A stretch of DNA of 64,000 bases from DAOUKH01 sp965261455 (GTDB lineage Bacteria; Chloroflexota; Dehalococcoidia; SHYB01): positions 2,852,001 through 2,916,000 of the forward strand of contig OZ253453.1 in the NCBI GenBank assembly GCA_965261455.1, read 5' to 3'. Positions 52,425 to 60,456 of this stretch are shown here, piece by piece. The notes under the pieces are model-generated. The model made no database searches. It had not been told where the DNA came from and saw only the letters and a program-made list of their open reading frames with translations. Both the position numbers and the translations under genes were made by a program. Every line of letters begins with the position of its first letter. Within the stretch, counting starts at the first letter, position 1.

Positions 52425-53011
52425 TGTTGGGCCTGCCGCACTACCATATCAGGTTGAACAAGACCGAAATGTCACACACCATGGCGACCCGCCTTCAGTC
52501 CTCCGAGAGGGAGGTTTAGGATGCTGACGCGGGACGTGTGGGCTTCGATGGCCATAGACACCGGCGCGCTCCGGCCTCTTCTCTCCTCGGGAGAAGATTG
52601 AGATGAGGGGCCCCGCGCCAACCGCGACGCGCTCCCGTAGGGGCGGTTCCCGGCGGGCGGTGCGCGAAACTGCGCAAAACGTGGTGAGGACGTGCCCGGG
52701 GATGGTGCAGCGGTGCACGTCTCCCGGTCAAACCGTGGGAAATCGTTGCCATTTCGGGGACAAAGCCGCGCCTTGCGAGCGTTCTCGTCCCGCCAGGCGC
52801 TCAAAAGCGCTCACCAACGCTCACGAGCGCTCACGTCCAAACCTGGTGGGCGCTCACGACGCTCATGACGCTCACGTCCCGCACACCTGGAAGGCCGCTC
52901 ACAACTTCCACGAACTTCCACGACTTCCGCGAGGGCGGCGCCGTCCACCTGCTGTGCCCCAACGCCGGCGTCGAGGCCATGGCCGGCCAGGCGGAGAGCT
53001 CCCGCCCCGCT
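52425..53011. other. 587-bp non-coding region with short CGCTCAC repeats
   Basis: No gene seen. Between 52,796 and 52,902 the heptamer CGCTCAC or a one-base variant occurs eight times at irregular 9-28 bp spacing, followed by two copies of AACTTCCACG. The plus strand frame near 52,920-52,990 (NFHDFREGGAVHLLCPNAG) could be a decayed gene end. The region forms the left edge of the modification cassette. Confidence 0.45.
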
Positions 53012-53959
53012 CTACAGGCGCGCCAGCACCTGGTTGGCGAAGGCGTCGAGGCGGCGCAGGTGGTCGTCGGGGGTCTCCCAGGCGAAGTTGACGCCGAGGT
53101 TGGTGAAGCCGGCCTCGGCGTAGCGGTGGACCTGCTCGCGCACCGCCTCCGGCGTCTCCTGCGGACTCGGCGCCGCGGGGCGCTCCGCCGCCTGCTTGCC
53201 GGTGACGTGCGCTCGGGCCACTAGCGACGTGGGGTCGGGCTCGCCGAAAAAGACCTCGTAGGCGAAGTCGAGGGCTTCCCCGTCGCGGCCCCGCGCCGTC
53301 GTCGCCGCCTTGATGCGGGCCACGTCGTCCGCCAGCCCCGGCAGTTCCCCGACCATCGGGATCCAGCCGTCGCCGAACTCCGCCACGCGGCGCTCCGCCG
53401 CCGGCCCGCTGCCCCCGATCCATAGCGGGACGTGGGGCTGCTGATAGCACTTCGGCTCGAACGCGATGTCCCCGAAGCGGGCGTACTTGCCCTCGTACGA
53501 CGGCGCGTCGCTGGTCCACAGCTCGCGCATCGCCGCCAGGTAGTCGTCGGTCACCGCGCCCCGCTCGGCGTGCGATAGCCCGAGGACGCGGAACTCGCCG
53601 CGCATCCAGCCGGCCCCCGTCCCCACGATCAGCCGGCCCTTGGACACCTGGTCCAGCGTCGCGATCAGCTTCGCCGTCTGCACCGGCGGACGGTACGGGA
53701 TCACCATGACGCTGAACACGATCTTGATCCGCTCCGTCAGTGTCGCCAGGTGCGCGCCGAGCACGAAGTTGTCGTACCAGACGGTGCTCACCGAGGGCGC
53801 GCCGGGCCGCACCGGCATGATGATGTGCTCGGGCAGCCGGACGCCCCAGAACCCAAGTTCCTCCGCCGCCTTTACCGACCGCGCCAGCGGCTCGATGCCG
53901 CCCCAGCGGTCGTAGGGGAAGACGGGCATGGTGAAGTTGACGGCCTTGGCTTGGGGCAT
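53012..53959 (-). CDS. LLM-class (probably F420-dependent) oxidoreductase
   Basis: 315 aa bacterial luciferase-like TIM-barrel protein: GFWGVRLPEHIIMPV, LATLTERIKIVFSVMVIPYR, GRLIVGTGAGWMRGEF (about 104-119), and WIGGSGPAAERRVAEFGDGW. The TIGR03619-type group uses F420 or FMN. Substrate not predictable. Followed on the same strand, at 60 bp upstream, by B12-linked genes. Confidence 0.9.
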   Translation of the reverse strand: MPQAKAVNFTMPVFPYDRWGGIEPLARSVKAAEELGFWGVRLPEHIIMPVRPGAPSVSTVWYDNFVLGAHLATLTERIKIVFSVMVIPYRPPVQTAKLIATLDQVSKGRLIVGTGAGWMRGEFRVLGLSHAERGAVTDDYLAAMRELWTSDAPSYEGKYARFGDIAFEPKCYQQPHVPLWIGGSGPAAERRVAEFGDGWIPMVGELPGLADDVARIKAATTARGRDGEALDFAYEVFFGEPDPTSLVARAHVTGKQAAERPAAPSPQETPEAVREQVHRYAEAGFTNLGVNFAWETPDDHLRRLDAFANQVLARL

Positions 53960-54019
53960 GGCTCCTCCGCCGTAACCACCCGCGCGTAGAGGCGGACGGG
54001 CCTGATGAAGCGGACCGGG

Positions 54020-54433
54020 CTAGGCGCGCTCGGCCATCGCCTGTTTGATGAAGTCGGCGATCGCGTGGGTGGTGCTGCCGGGGCCAAAGATGCCGTGGAC
54101 GCCCATCTCGCGCAGGCGCTCGTAGTCGTCCTCGGGGATGATTCCCCCCGCCACGATCAGCGCGTCGTCCTTGCCCTGCGCCTTCAGCCCACCGACGATC
54201 AGCGGGAACAGCTCGAGGTGCGCGCCGGACAGGATGCTCAGCCCGACGACGTCCACGTCTTCCTGGATTGCCGCCTCGACGATCATCTCCGGAGTCTGGC
54301 GGATGCCGGTGTAGATGACCTCCATGCCGGCGTCGCGCAGGGCGCGGGCGATCACCTTGGCGCCGCGGTCGTGGCCGTCGAGGCCCGGCTTCGCCACCAG
54401 CACGCGAATCGTATCCTTTGGCGCGCTCACCAT
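54020..54433 (-). CDS. cobalamin-binding domain protein (methylmalonyl-CoA mutase C-terminal type)
   Basis: 137 aa B12-binding Rossmann domain. The DxHxxG motif with axial His is visible in KPGLDGHDRGAKV (about 16-28); GLSILSGAHLELFP and IVAGGIIPEDDYERL complete the fold. In split mutases this chain pairs with a separate catalytic chain, which is not in the window. The adjacent epimerase gene supports a methylmalonyl-CoA role. Confidence 0.9.
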   Translation of the reverse strand: MVSAPKDTIRVLVAKPGLDGHDRGAKVIARALRDAGMEVIYTGIRQTPEMIVEAAIQEDVDVVGLSILSGAHLELFPLIVGGLKAQGKDDALIVAGGIIPEDDYERLREMGVHGIFGPGSTTHAIADFIKQAMAERA

Positions 54434-54463
54434 CGTGTCACCTCCGGCGTCCGCCGCCGCGGA

Positions 54464-54874
54464 CTAGTCGCCCTCGACCGGCGTGCAAAGCTCGGTCAGC
54501 AGGCCCCTCGTGGCCTTGGGGTGCAGGAAGCCGACCATGCCGGCGAGCCCGGGCCGCGAGGTCTTGTCGATGAGCCGGACGCCCTTGCTGTCGAGGTCGG
54601 CGAGCTCTGCGTCCACGTCATGCACTTCGAAGCACACGTGGTGCAGCGCCTCGCCCCGCCGCTCCAGGAATTTCGCCACCCCGCCCTCGGGGTCGGTCGG
54701 CTCGATGAGCTCGATCTCCGCGTCCCCCACGGGAATCAGCGTCGCCTTCACCTGCTGCGACTCCACGTAGACGACGTCGGTGCGGGGCAGCCCCAGCACG
54801 TCGGCGTAGTCGCCGAGCGCCTCGTCGATGTTGTGGACCGCCAGGGCGATGTGATGCAGCTTCTTCAAGTTCAT
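54464..54874 (-). CDS. mce: methylmalonyl-CoA epimerase (VOC family)
   Basis: 136 aa. VOC-fold epimerase: LKKLHHIALAVHNIDEALG (metal His), the second half GEALHHVCFEVHDVDAEL (His), and Glu in the region TELCTPVE near the end. Converts S- to R-methylmalonyl-CoA for the B12-dependent mutase. 30 bp before the B12-binding protein gene on the same strand. Confidence 0.92.
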   Translation of the reverse strand: MNLKKLHHIALAVHNIDEALGDYADVLGLPRTDVVYVESQQVKATLIPVGDAEIELIEPTDPEGGVAKFLERRGEALHHVCFEVHDVDAELADLDSKGVRLIDKTSRPGLAGMVGFLHPKATRGLLTELCTPVEGD

Positions 54875-55016
54875 AGTGCGGCCGGCCTTTGCTCCTACTG
54901 ATGCGGGCGGCGCTATTGTACGACACCCCGGCGAAGCCTGTCTCGAAGCGCTGCCGCTAGCCGCCGCCCTCAGGTTTCGGGTACCCTCGTGCGAGCGTGG
55001 AAAAGGCAGGCGACGG

Positions 55017-56555
55017 TTGAATCAGGCCCCCGGCGCGCAGCGCCGCGTCAGCATGTGGGCGGTCTACCTCATCGTGGGGGCGGGCGTCTACGTCACCGCG
55101 GCCGACTTCGGCCTCACCAATATCGCCGTTCCCACCATCGCCAACCACTTCGACGCCGACCTGCCGTCCATCCAGTGGGTCGTCATCGTGCACGTCCTCG
55201 CCTCGGCGGCCTTCCTGCTCCCCGCGGGGGCGGTGGGCGACGCGCTGGGCAGGAAGCGCCTCTTCGTAGCCGGGTTCGTCTTCTTCGCCGTCGGCGCTCT
55301 CCTTTGCGCTGCCTCCGGGAGCCTGCCTCAGCTGCTCGTGGCGCGCGGCCTCCAGGGCGTGGGCAGCGGTGTGATCACCGGGGTCGGCTGGGCATCACTC
55401 GTCAACGCCGCGCCGCCGGAACAACGCGGCCGCACCCTGGGATTCCTCACCGGCACGGTGGCCGTGGGCATGGTGTCGGGGCCGGTCTTCGGCGGCCTGC
55501 TCGTCGACGCCTTCGGCTGGCGCAGCGTCTTCCTTTTCACCGCCGCGATCGCCGTGGTCGGCACCGTGTTTGTTCAGCTACGGCTCCAAAAGGACACGCC
55601 CGACGGCGCGCCCGGTGTGCGACGCCTCGATTGGCTGGGAATGATTTTCGCCGCCGGAGCCATCGTCGGCGCGATACTCATGCTGACCTCGGGGCCCAGG
55701 ACGGGCTGGGGCTCCCCCATGGTGATCGTGCCCGGCACGGCTGCCGGGTGCGCCTTCGCCGCCCTGGTGCTCGTCGAGCTTCGGCATCCCTCGCCCATGA
55801 TCGACCTGCGCCTCTTTCGCAACCGGGCCTTTTCCATGGGCAGCCTGGGGATGTTCCTCACCTTCATTACCCTGGCGATCACGCCCGTTATGCTGCCCTT
55901 CTACCTGCAGGGCGTCCTCGGCTACTCGCCGCGCGCCACCGGCCTCATCCTGGCCCCGCAAATGATGATGCTCGGCCTCTTCGGCCTCGTCGGCGGACGC
56001 ATCGCCGACCGGATAGGATCGCGCTGGCCCGCCGCCGCGGGCGCCTCGTTGATGCTGGCGTCCTACCTCATCTTCACGCGGTTGGATCCCGAGACGTCCC
56101 TCGTGCTCCTCATCATTCCGCTCATGCTGCAGGGGATGGGCAACGGACTCTTGGGCCCCGCCAACAACAGCGGCATCGTCAGTTCGGTCGGGGCCGCGCG
56201 GATGGGCGTGGCCACCAGCTTCGCCAACCTGGCGCGGGCCACCGGCCTGAACGTAGGCATCGCCATCGCGACCATCGTCGTGACCCTCGGCATCACGAGC
56301 ATGGGGGTCGAGCCCGACATCGGCGTCTTCCGCGAGGAGGGCGCCGTCCCCGACCCGCGCCTCGTCGACGGCTTCGTCGCAGGCCTGAGCAACGTCTACC
56401 TCGTCGCCGCCGGTATCATTGCCGCGGCCGGGCTCGCCATCGTCACCGGCATGCCCGGCCGACGCTCCGGTCGGGGTGCGGCGGCGCAGCAGGCGGCACC
56501 CGCGACGGCGGCGGCAGTGCCGCACCGCCCCGGCGGGACAGACACAAGGAGGTAA
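55017..56555 (+). CDS. MFS transporter, DHA2 (14-TM, EmrB/QacA) type
   Basis: 512 aa from a TTG at 55017 (AGGCAGG upstream); ATG 55053 at MWAVYLIVG is the alternative. Fourteen hydrophobic segments are expected; the family motifs DALGRKRLFVAGFVFF (motif A, about 78-93) and LGFLTGTVAVGMVSGPVFGG (motif C) are visible. A proton-driven exporter of drugs or metabolites. Stop and next start are 3 bp apart. Confidence 0.88.
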   Translation: MNQAPGAQRRVSMWAVYLIVGAGVYVTAADFGLTNIAVPTIANHFDADLPSIQWVVIVHVLASAAFLLPAGAVGDALGRKRLFVAGFVFFAVGALLCAASGSLPQLLVARGLQGVGSGVITGVGWASLVNAAPPEQRGRTLGFLTGTVAVGMVSGPVFGGLLVDAFGWRSVFLFTAAIAVVGTVFVQLRLQKDTPDGAPGVRRLDWLGMIFAAGAIVGAILMLTSGPRTGWGSPMVIVPGTAAGCAFAALVLVELRHPSPMIDLRLFRNRAFSMGSLGMFLTFITLAITPVMLPFYLQGVLGYSPRATGLILAPQMMMLGLFGLVGGRIADRIGSRWPAAAGASLMLASYLIFTRLDPETSLVLLIIPLMLQGMGNGLLGPANNSGIVSSVGAARMGVATSFANLARATGLNVGIAIATIVVTLGITSMGVEPDIGVFREEGAVPDPRLVDGFVAGLSNVYLVAAGIIAAAGLAIVTGMPGRRSGRGAAAQQAAPATAAAVPHRPGGTDTRR

Positions 56556-56557
56556 TG

Positions 56558-57061
56558 ATGAGCCACGACATGACCGACCGCATCGCCCGGTTCGACGACC
56601 TGCGCGCCAACCGCCAGGCCTTCGTGGATAGCAAGCTCCCCGGCCACGAGCGGGAGAACTTCCGTATCATCGGCAAGGGCGTCACCGAAGACCCCGCCGA
56701 CCGCCCCGCCATCGCCGCGCCGCACGACTTCAACGTCGGCAGTATCCGAGCCAAGCCGGGCCACGGCGCGGCCCTCCACAGCCACGAGACCGTCGAGGTC
56801 TTCATTCCCTTCTCCGGTCAATGGGAGATCTACTGGGGCGAGGACGGCGCCGAAAGCGTGACGCTGGGGCCGCTCGACACCTTCTCCGTGCCGCCCGGCG
56901 TGATGCGCGGTTTCCGCAACGTAGGCGTCGACGAGGCCGTCCTCCTCACCGTGGTCGGCGGGGCCGACCCCGGCAAGGTCACCTGGTCGCCGGAGGTTCT
57001 CGCCACTGCCGCGGAGAGCGGGGTAAGCCGCGACGAGGCGGGCAACCTGCGCAAGGACTGA
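56558..57061 (+). CDS. cupin-domain protein
   Basis: 167 aa; ATG 56558 is preferred over 56555 by its spacing from AAGGAGGT. Cupin: HGAALHSHETVEVFIPFSG (His, His, Glu ligands) and GPLDTFSVPPGVMRGFRN. Probably co-transcribed with the MFS exporter and possibly acting on its substrate. Confidence 0.82.
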   Translation: MSHDMTDRIARFDDLRANRQAFVDSKLPGHERENFRIIGKGVTEDPADRPAIAAPHDFNVGSIRAKPGHGAALHSHETVEVFIPFSGQWEIYWGEDGAESVTLGPLDTFSVPPGVMRGFRNVGVDEAVLLTVVGGADPGKVTWSPEVLATAAESGVSRDEAGNLRKD

Positions 57062-57064
57062 CGT

Positions 57065-58147
57065 CTAGGCGGAGGGCGTCCTGATCGGCCGGCTCGTGGC
57101 CCAGCCGCCCATGTAGCCCCAAGCCTGAATGCAGGCGCAGAACGTGGCTTGGAGCCCGCCCGCCACGGTGATGAGCAGGTGCTCCGGCTTACGCAGCACC
57201 GAGAGCGTCGCGGCCTCGTCAACGTCGTCGGGGCTGCCGGACCAGACGTCCTCAGGCGCCCCGGCGTCCCACTGTATGCGGCTGCGGTCCAGCATGCGCT
57301 TCAGCGGTACCCGTGCCTGCTCGTGAACGTGCTCGCCGATGGCCCGCTTCGACCAGCCGGCGTCGTGCAGGCCCTTCGCCACAAGAGGGTTGAGGACGAA
57401 AAGCACTTCGCCTCCGCGGCGGATCGTGTGCCAGCAGACCTGGACCTGGTCGACCATGTCCAACAGGGACTCGTCGGCGTTCCTGGCCCCGCCGTACTGA
57501 ACGGGGCTGTCGCAGCCGAGCAAGGTGACGCCGCTGGGGCTATCGCCGCCGAAGTCCCCGTGGAGCGGTCCCCAGGGCGCGTCGGGCGACTCGCCGATGC
57601 AATAGATGTACTTCCCTGGTGACCCCAGGACGGACTTGTCCCCGGTCTCGGGGTAGCCGCCGCCGAGGACCATCATGACGAGGCGCAGCGCCCGTCCAAT
57701 GGTGGCGTTGGAGCGAAAGCCGGGCCCGAACGCGCTGGTGCCGAAATTGATGTCGAGGTCCTTCACGACAGGGCCGCTGATTATCACGAGCGGCCCCGCG
57801 GGATGCGTCGTCGCTTGCAGCCCGTTCAGGTTGAAACGCGCGTCGAGGGCCGCTTCCACGACGGCCAGGACCACCGGGAAGTAGTCGGGCCGGCAGCCCG
57901 CCATCACGGCGTTGGCGGCGACGGTCTCGACGGTGGCCAGCCCCATTCGAGGCGGCACGGGCCCAAGGACTTCCTGCGGGTCGCGCCCGCAGCGCTCGAC
58001 CATGCGCTCGATGAGGTCCGGCGTGGGCGGAATCACGGGCAGGCCGTCGGTCCAGCCTTTGCGGTAGAACTCCTCGATCGTGTCGATGCAGGAGTCCCAG
58101 CTATCGGACGTGGTGAAGGTGACCGCCGCTTCGCCGAGTTCAGCCAT
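57065..58147 (-). CDS. UGSC-selenoprotein partner protein, copy 1 (function unknown)
   Basis: 360 aa from ATG 58147, 5 bp after the stop of the selenoprotein; an earlier in-frame start at 58219 would lie inside it. Not a family I can name. It shares with copy 2 (60,457-61,500) an ordered series of blocks: GWTDGLPVIPPT near residue 30, ETVAANAVMAGC with an invariant Cys, SNATIGRALRLVMM, PGKYIYCIGE, NPLVAKGLHDAGWSK, HVHEQARVP and the C-terminal PEHLLITVAGG. Rich in conserved Gly, Cys and His, with no P-loop and no membrane helix. Probably a cytoplasmic enzyme working with the selenoprotein. Confidence 0.75.
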   Translation of the reverse strand: MAELGEAAVTFTTSDSWDSCIDTIEEFYRKGWTDGLPVIPPTPDLIERMVERCGRDPQEVLGPVPPRMGLATVETVAANAVMAGCRPDYFPVVLAVVEAALDARFNLNGLQATTHPAGPLVIISGPVVKDLDINFGTSAFGPGFRSNATIGRALRLVMMVLGGGYPETGDKSVLGSPGKYIYCIGESPDAPWGPLHGDFGGDSPSGVTLLGCDSPVQYGGARNADESLLDMVDQVQVCWHTIRRGGEVLFVLNPLVAKGLHDAGWSKRAIGEHVHEQARVPLKRMLDRSRIQWDAGAPEDVWSGSPDDVDEAATLSVLRKPEHLLITVAGGLQATFCACIQAWGYMGGWATSRPIRTPSA

Positions 58148-58152
58148 GGTTG

Positions 58153-58740
58153 CTAGAGGCTGGCCGCGGCCGTCGCGGGTTGGCCCGCTTTCGGGGCCAA
58201 CGTCCCTTCGGTCAGCCATTGGACCACGCCGGGATAGGCCTCTTCGCCCTTGGCCCGGTTTACCTCGGGGACGCCGATATAGCCGGGGAGGATGACGGGC
58301 TCGAACTCCTCACAGCCGAAGTGGCGGCGCTTCATGAACGCCAACTGCCGAAACACGTCGAGGATGACGACGGCGGCGGGGATGCCATCGGTCTCGAAGG
58401 TGATCCCGTCGTGCATACAGCACGACGTGCAGGAGCCTCAGGCCCCCACCCCGATGACCATGAAGTCGACCTGCGACTTCAGCTCCTCGTACATGTCCTG
58501 GGGTACCCGCGCCGATAGATTGGGCTTGCGCATCAGGATGACCCGCCCGACTCCGTTCCGCTCCTGCAAGAGCTCGCCGATGCGCTCGAGTACGATGTGG
58601 CTCGCGGAGACACCGTCGTCAAGCAAGCCAACGGTTTTCCCCTCGAAGGACTCAACCCGTTTCGCCAAGGAAGTCGGCTCGCGCCAAACATGCCCCGACG
58701 GGTCGACGACGACGATCTCTCGCTTTAGCGTCTGCACCAT
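58153..58740 (-). CDS. UGSC-motif selenoprotein, copy 1 (in-frame TGA read as selenocysteine)
   Basis: 195 aa if TGA 58440-58438 is read as Sec101. ATG 58740 has GGAGGT 7-8 nt upstream. Before the TGA: VVVDPSGHVW, FEGKTVGLLDDGVSASH, VDFMVIGVGA; after it the same frame reads GSCTSCCMHDGITFETDG and continues for 94 codons to a TAG. The Gly-x-Sec-Gly-Ser-Cys-Thr context matches the UGSC selenoprotein family known from metagenomic surveys, and Sec-x-x-Cys is a redox pair. A SECIS-like hairpin follows the TGA. Simple annotation would split it into two genes at the TGA. Confidence 0.85.
58407..58427 (-). promoter_or_regulatory. bacterial SECIS element, copy 1
   Basis: Eight-bp stem CGTCGTGC / GCACGACG around loop TGTAT on the minus strand, with the loop starting 18 nt after the TGA. 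The G in the second loop position and the 16-37 nt distance fit the consensus for SelB recognition. It lies inside the coding sequence, as bacterial SECIS elements do. Confidence 0.75.
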
Positions 58741-58937
58741 AGCGGCGACCTCCGTACCTGGCGTGGCCCAGTCCCGCAGCGGTAGGGGCCCACTGCCGCC
58801 CAAGTCTACCGCATCGGCGGTGAAGGTGCCGCCGGCGGTCTCATCGCTATGTACGCCGCCGCCGCAGCCGACGGCGTAACCCGCGACGAAAGGGGCAATT
58901 TGCAAAGAGCCTGAGGGCTAGCCCGCCGGACGGGGCG

Positions 58938-59153
58938 TCATGCCAGCATCAGGCGTTCGCCCTTCGGCTCCGGGATGGGGTCGCCGAACTCCCGCGCCGT
59001 TTCAAGCCACAGGTCCACGGCCTGGTTGATATGCTGCAACGCCGCCTCTTGGGTGTCGCCGTGGGCCGCGCATCCTGCCAGCTCGGGCGCTTCGGCCACA
59101 AAAGCGCCGTCTTCATTGCTCCAATAGATGATGATCTCGTACTTGTGCATCAT
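58938..59153 (-). CDS. HicB-family antitoxin-like protein without an obvious HicA
   Basis: 71 aa from ATG 59153 (AAGGG upstream). HicB partial RNase H-like fold: YEIIIYWSNEDGAFVAEAPEL, GCAAHGDTQEAALQHINQAVDLW. Lacks a C-terminal DNA-binding domain. No HicA follows or precedes; directly upstream (59230-59156) is only a 24-codon ORF (MTSSNDEYQVRQVRHVIL) ending 2 bp before this start. Perhaps an orphan antitoxin. Confidence 0.75.
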   Translation of the reverse strand: MMHKYEIIIYWSNEDGAFVAEAPELAGCAAHGDTQEAALQHINQAVDLWLETAREFGDPIPEPKGERLMLA

Positions 59154-59252
59154 GTTCACCCTTCAAGCCGGTGTCTCAAGATGACGTGCCGGACCTGTCG
59201 GACCTGGTACTCATCGTTGCTAGAAGTCATGGCTATTCCGAGCCGCTGCCCC

Positions 59253-60431
59253 CTACGTCCCCCGACGCCGCACGTGCTCCGGCCCCAGGGCGGTGACGCT
59301 GGCGCACCCCAGGAGCGCCAGGGCGCGGCGGAGCTCGGCGCGCAGGAGTTCGAGGGCGCGGTCGACTCCCTGCTCGCCGCCGGCGCCGATGCCGTAGAGG
59401 TAGGCGCGCCCGATGGCGCAGGCGCGCGCGCCGAGGGCCAGCGCCTTCGCCACGTCCGTGCCGCGCCGGACGCCGCCGTCGAGGATGACCTCGGCGCGCC
59501 CCGCCACCGCTTCGACGACCGCCGGCAGCGCGTCGAGCGAGGCGGGTGAATGGTCGAGCTGCCGCCCGCCGTGGTTCGACACCACGATCCCGCGCGCGCC
59601 CAGCGACGCAGCCCGGGCCGCGTCCTCAGGGTCGAGCACGCCCTTCACCGCGAACGCCCCGTTCCACTCCCCGATCATCCATTCGAGGTCGCGCCACGTG
59701 ACCGAGGGGTCGAACTGCGTATTGATGTACGTCCACAGCGCGGTGAGGTCGCCGCGGCCCGCGTCGCCCTTGCCCGCCACGTTGGCGAACCCGATGCGCG
59801 GCTTGGTGAGGAAGTTCCACCACCAAGACGGATGCAGCGCGGCGTCGAGCGCCGACCCCAAGGTGAGCGCCGGCGGGATCGTCATGCCGTTGCGCAGATC
59901 GCGCTCCCGCTGGCCCAACACGGGCATGTCCACGGTGAGCATCAGCGCGTCGTAGCCCGCGGCGCGGCACCGGTCGAAGAACTCGCGGACGAGTCCGCGG
60001 TCCTTCCACACGTAAATTTGGAACCAGCGCGGGCCGTCCGACGCCGCGGCGAGGTCCTCGATCGACACCGTGCTCAACGAGGAGAGGGTGTAGACCACGC
60101 CGGCCCGGTGGGCGGCCCGCGCCGCGGCGGTCTCGCCGTCGTGATGGAAGAGCCGCGTCATGCCCGTCGGCGCGAGCATGACCGGCATCGAGACCGGCGT
60201 GCCCAAGACGGTGGTGGAGAGATCGACCGACGACACGTCCCTGAGCACGCGGGGGAGCAACTCGTAGTCCTCGAACGCCGCCTCGTTGCGCCGCGCGGTG
60301 ACCTCGTCCTCGGCGGCGCCGTCGGCGTAGTCGAACACGGCGCGGGGCAGGCGGCGCTTGGCGAGCCGGCGCAGGTCGGCGATGGAGTGGCTTCGCGCCA
60401 GCCGCCGCGCCGTGGAAAAGGGAAGCAGCAT
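59253..60431 (-). CDS. FMN-dependent alpha-hydroxy-acid dehydrogenase (LldD/glycolate oxidase family)
   Basis: 392 aa TIM-barrel flavoenzyme. FMN-binding and catalytic features: VMLAPTGMTRLFHHDGE, WFQIYVWKD, TVDMPVLGQRERDLRNG, and the hallmark SNHGGRQLDHSPASLDALP (about 285-303) with the catalytic His, then EVILDGGVRRGTDVAKAL. Oxidises 2-hydroxy acids such as lactate, glycolate or mandelate to 2-oxo acids. 25 bp downstream of the second selenoprotein partner, so probably in the same transcript. Confidence 0.93.
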   Translation of the reverse strand: MLLPFSTARRLARSHSIADLRRLAKRRLPRAVFDYADGAAEDEVTARRNEAAFEDYELLPRVLRDVSSVDLSTTVLGTPVSMPVMLAPTGMTRLFHHDGETAAARAAHRAGVVYTLSSLSTVSIEDLAAASDGPRWFQIYVWKDRGLVREFFDRCRAAGYDALMLTVDMPVLGQRERDLRNGMTIPPALTLGSALDAALHPSWWWNFLTKPRIGFANVAGKGDAGRGDLTALWTYINTQFDPSVTWRDLEWMIGEWNGAFAVKGVLDPEDAARAASLGARGIVVSNHGGRQLDHSPASLDALPAVVEAVAGRAEVILDGGVRRGTDVAKALALGARACAIGRAYLYGIGAGGEQGVDRALELLRAELRRALALLGCASVTALGPEHVRRRGT

Positions 60432-60456
60432 CGCCGTCGCGCCCCGCCCTTCTCGA

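Noticed and set aside
52796..52902. CRISPR array
   Set aside because: The repeats are only 7 bp, irregularly spaced and without unique spacers of constant size; no cas genes are present.
58441..58905. Reading the first half of selenoprotein 1 as a separate 155-aa gene starting at 58905
   Set aside because: ATG 58740 has a good ribosome-binding site and gives the same length as copy 2; the TGA is in UGSC context with a SECIS hairpin, so the stop is not a true end.
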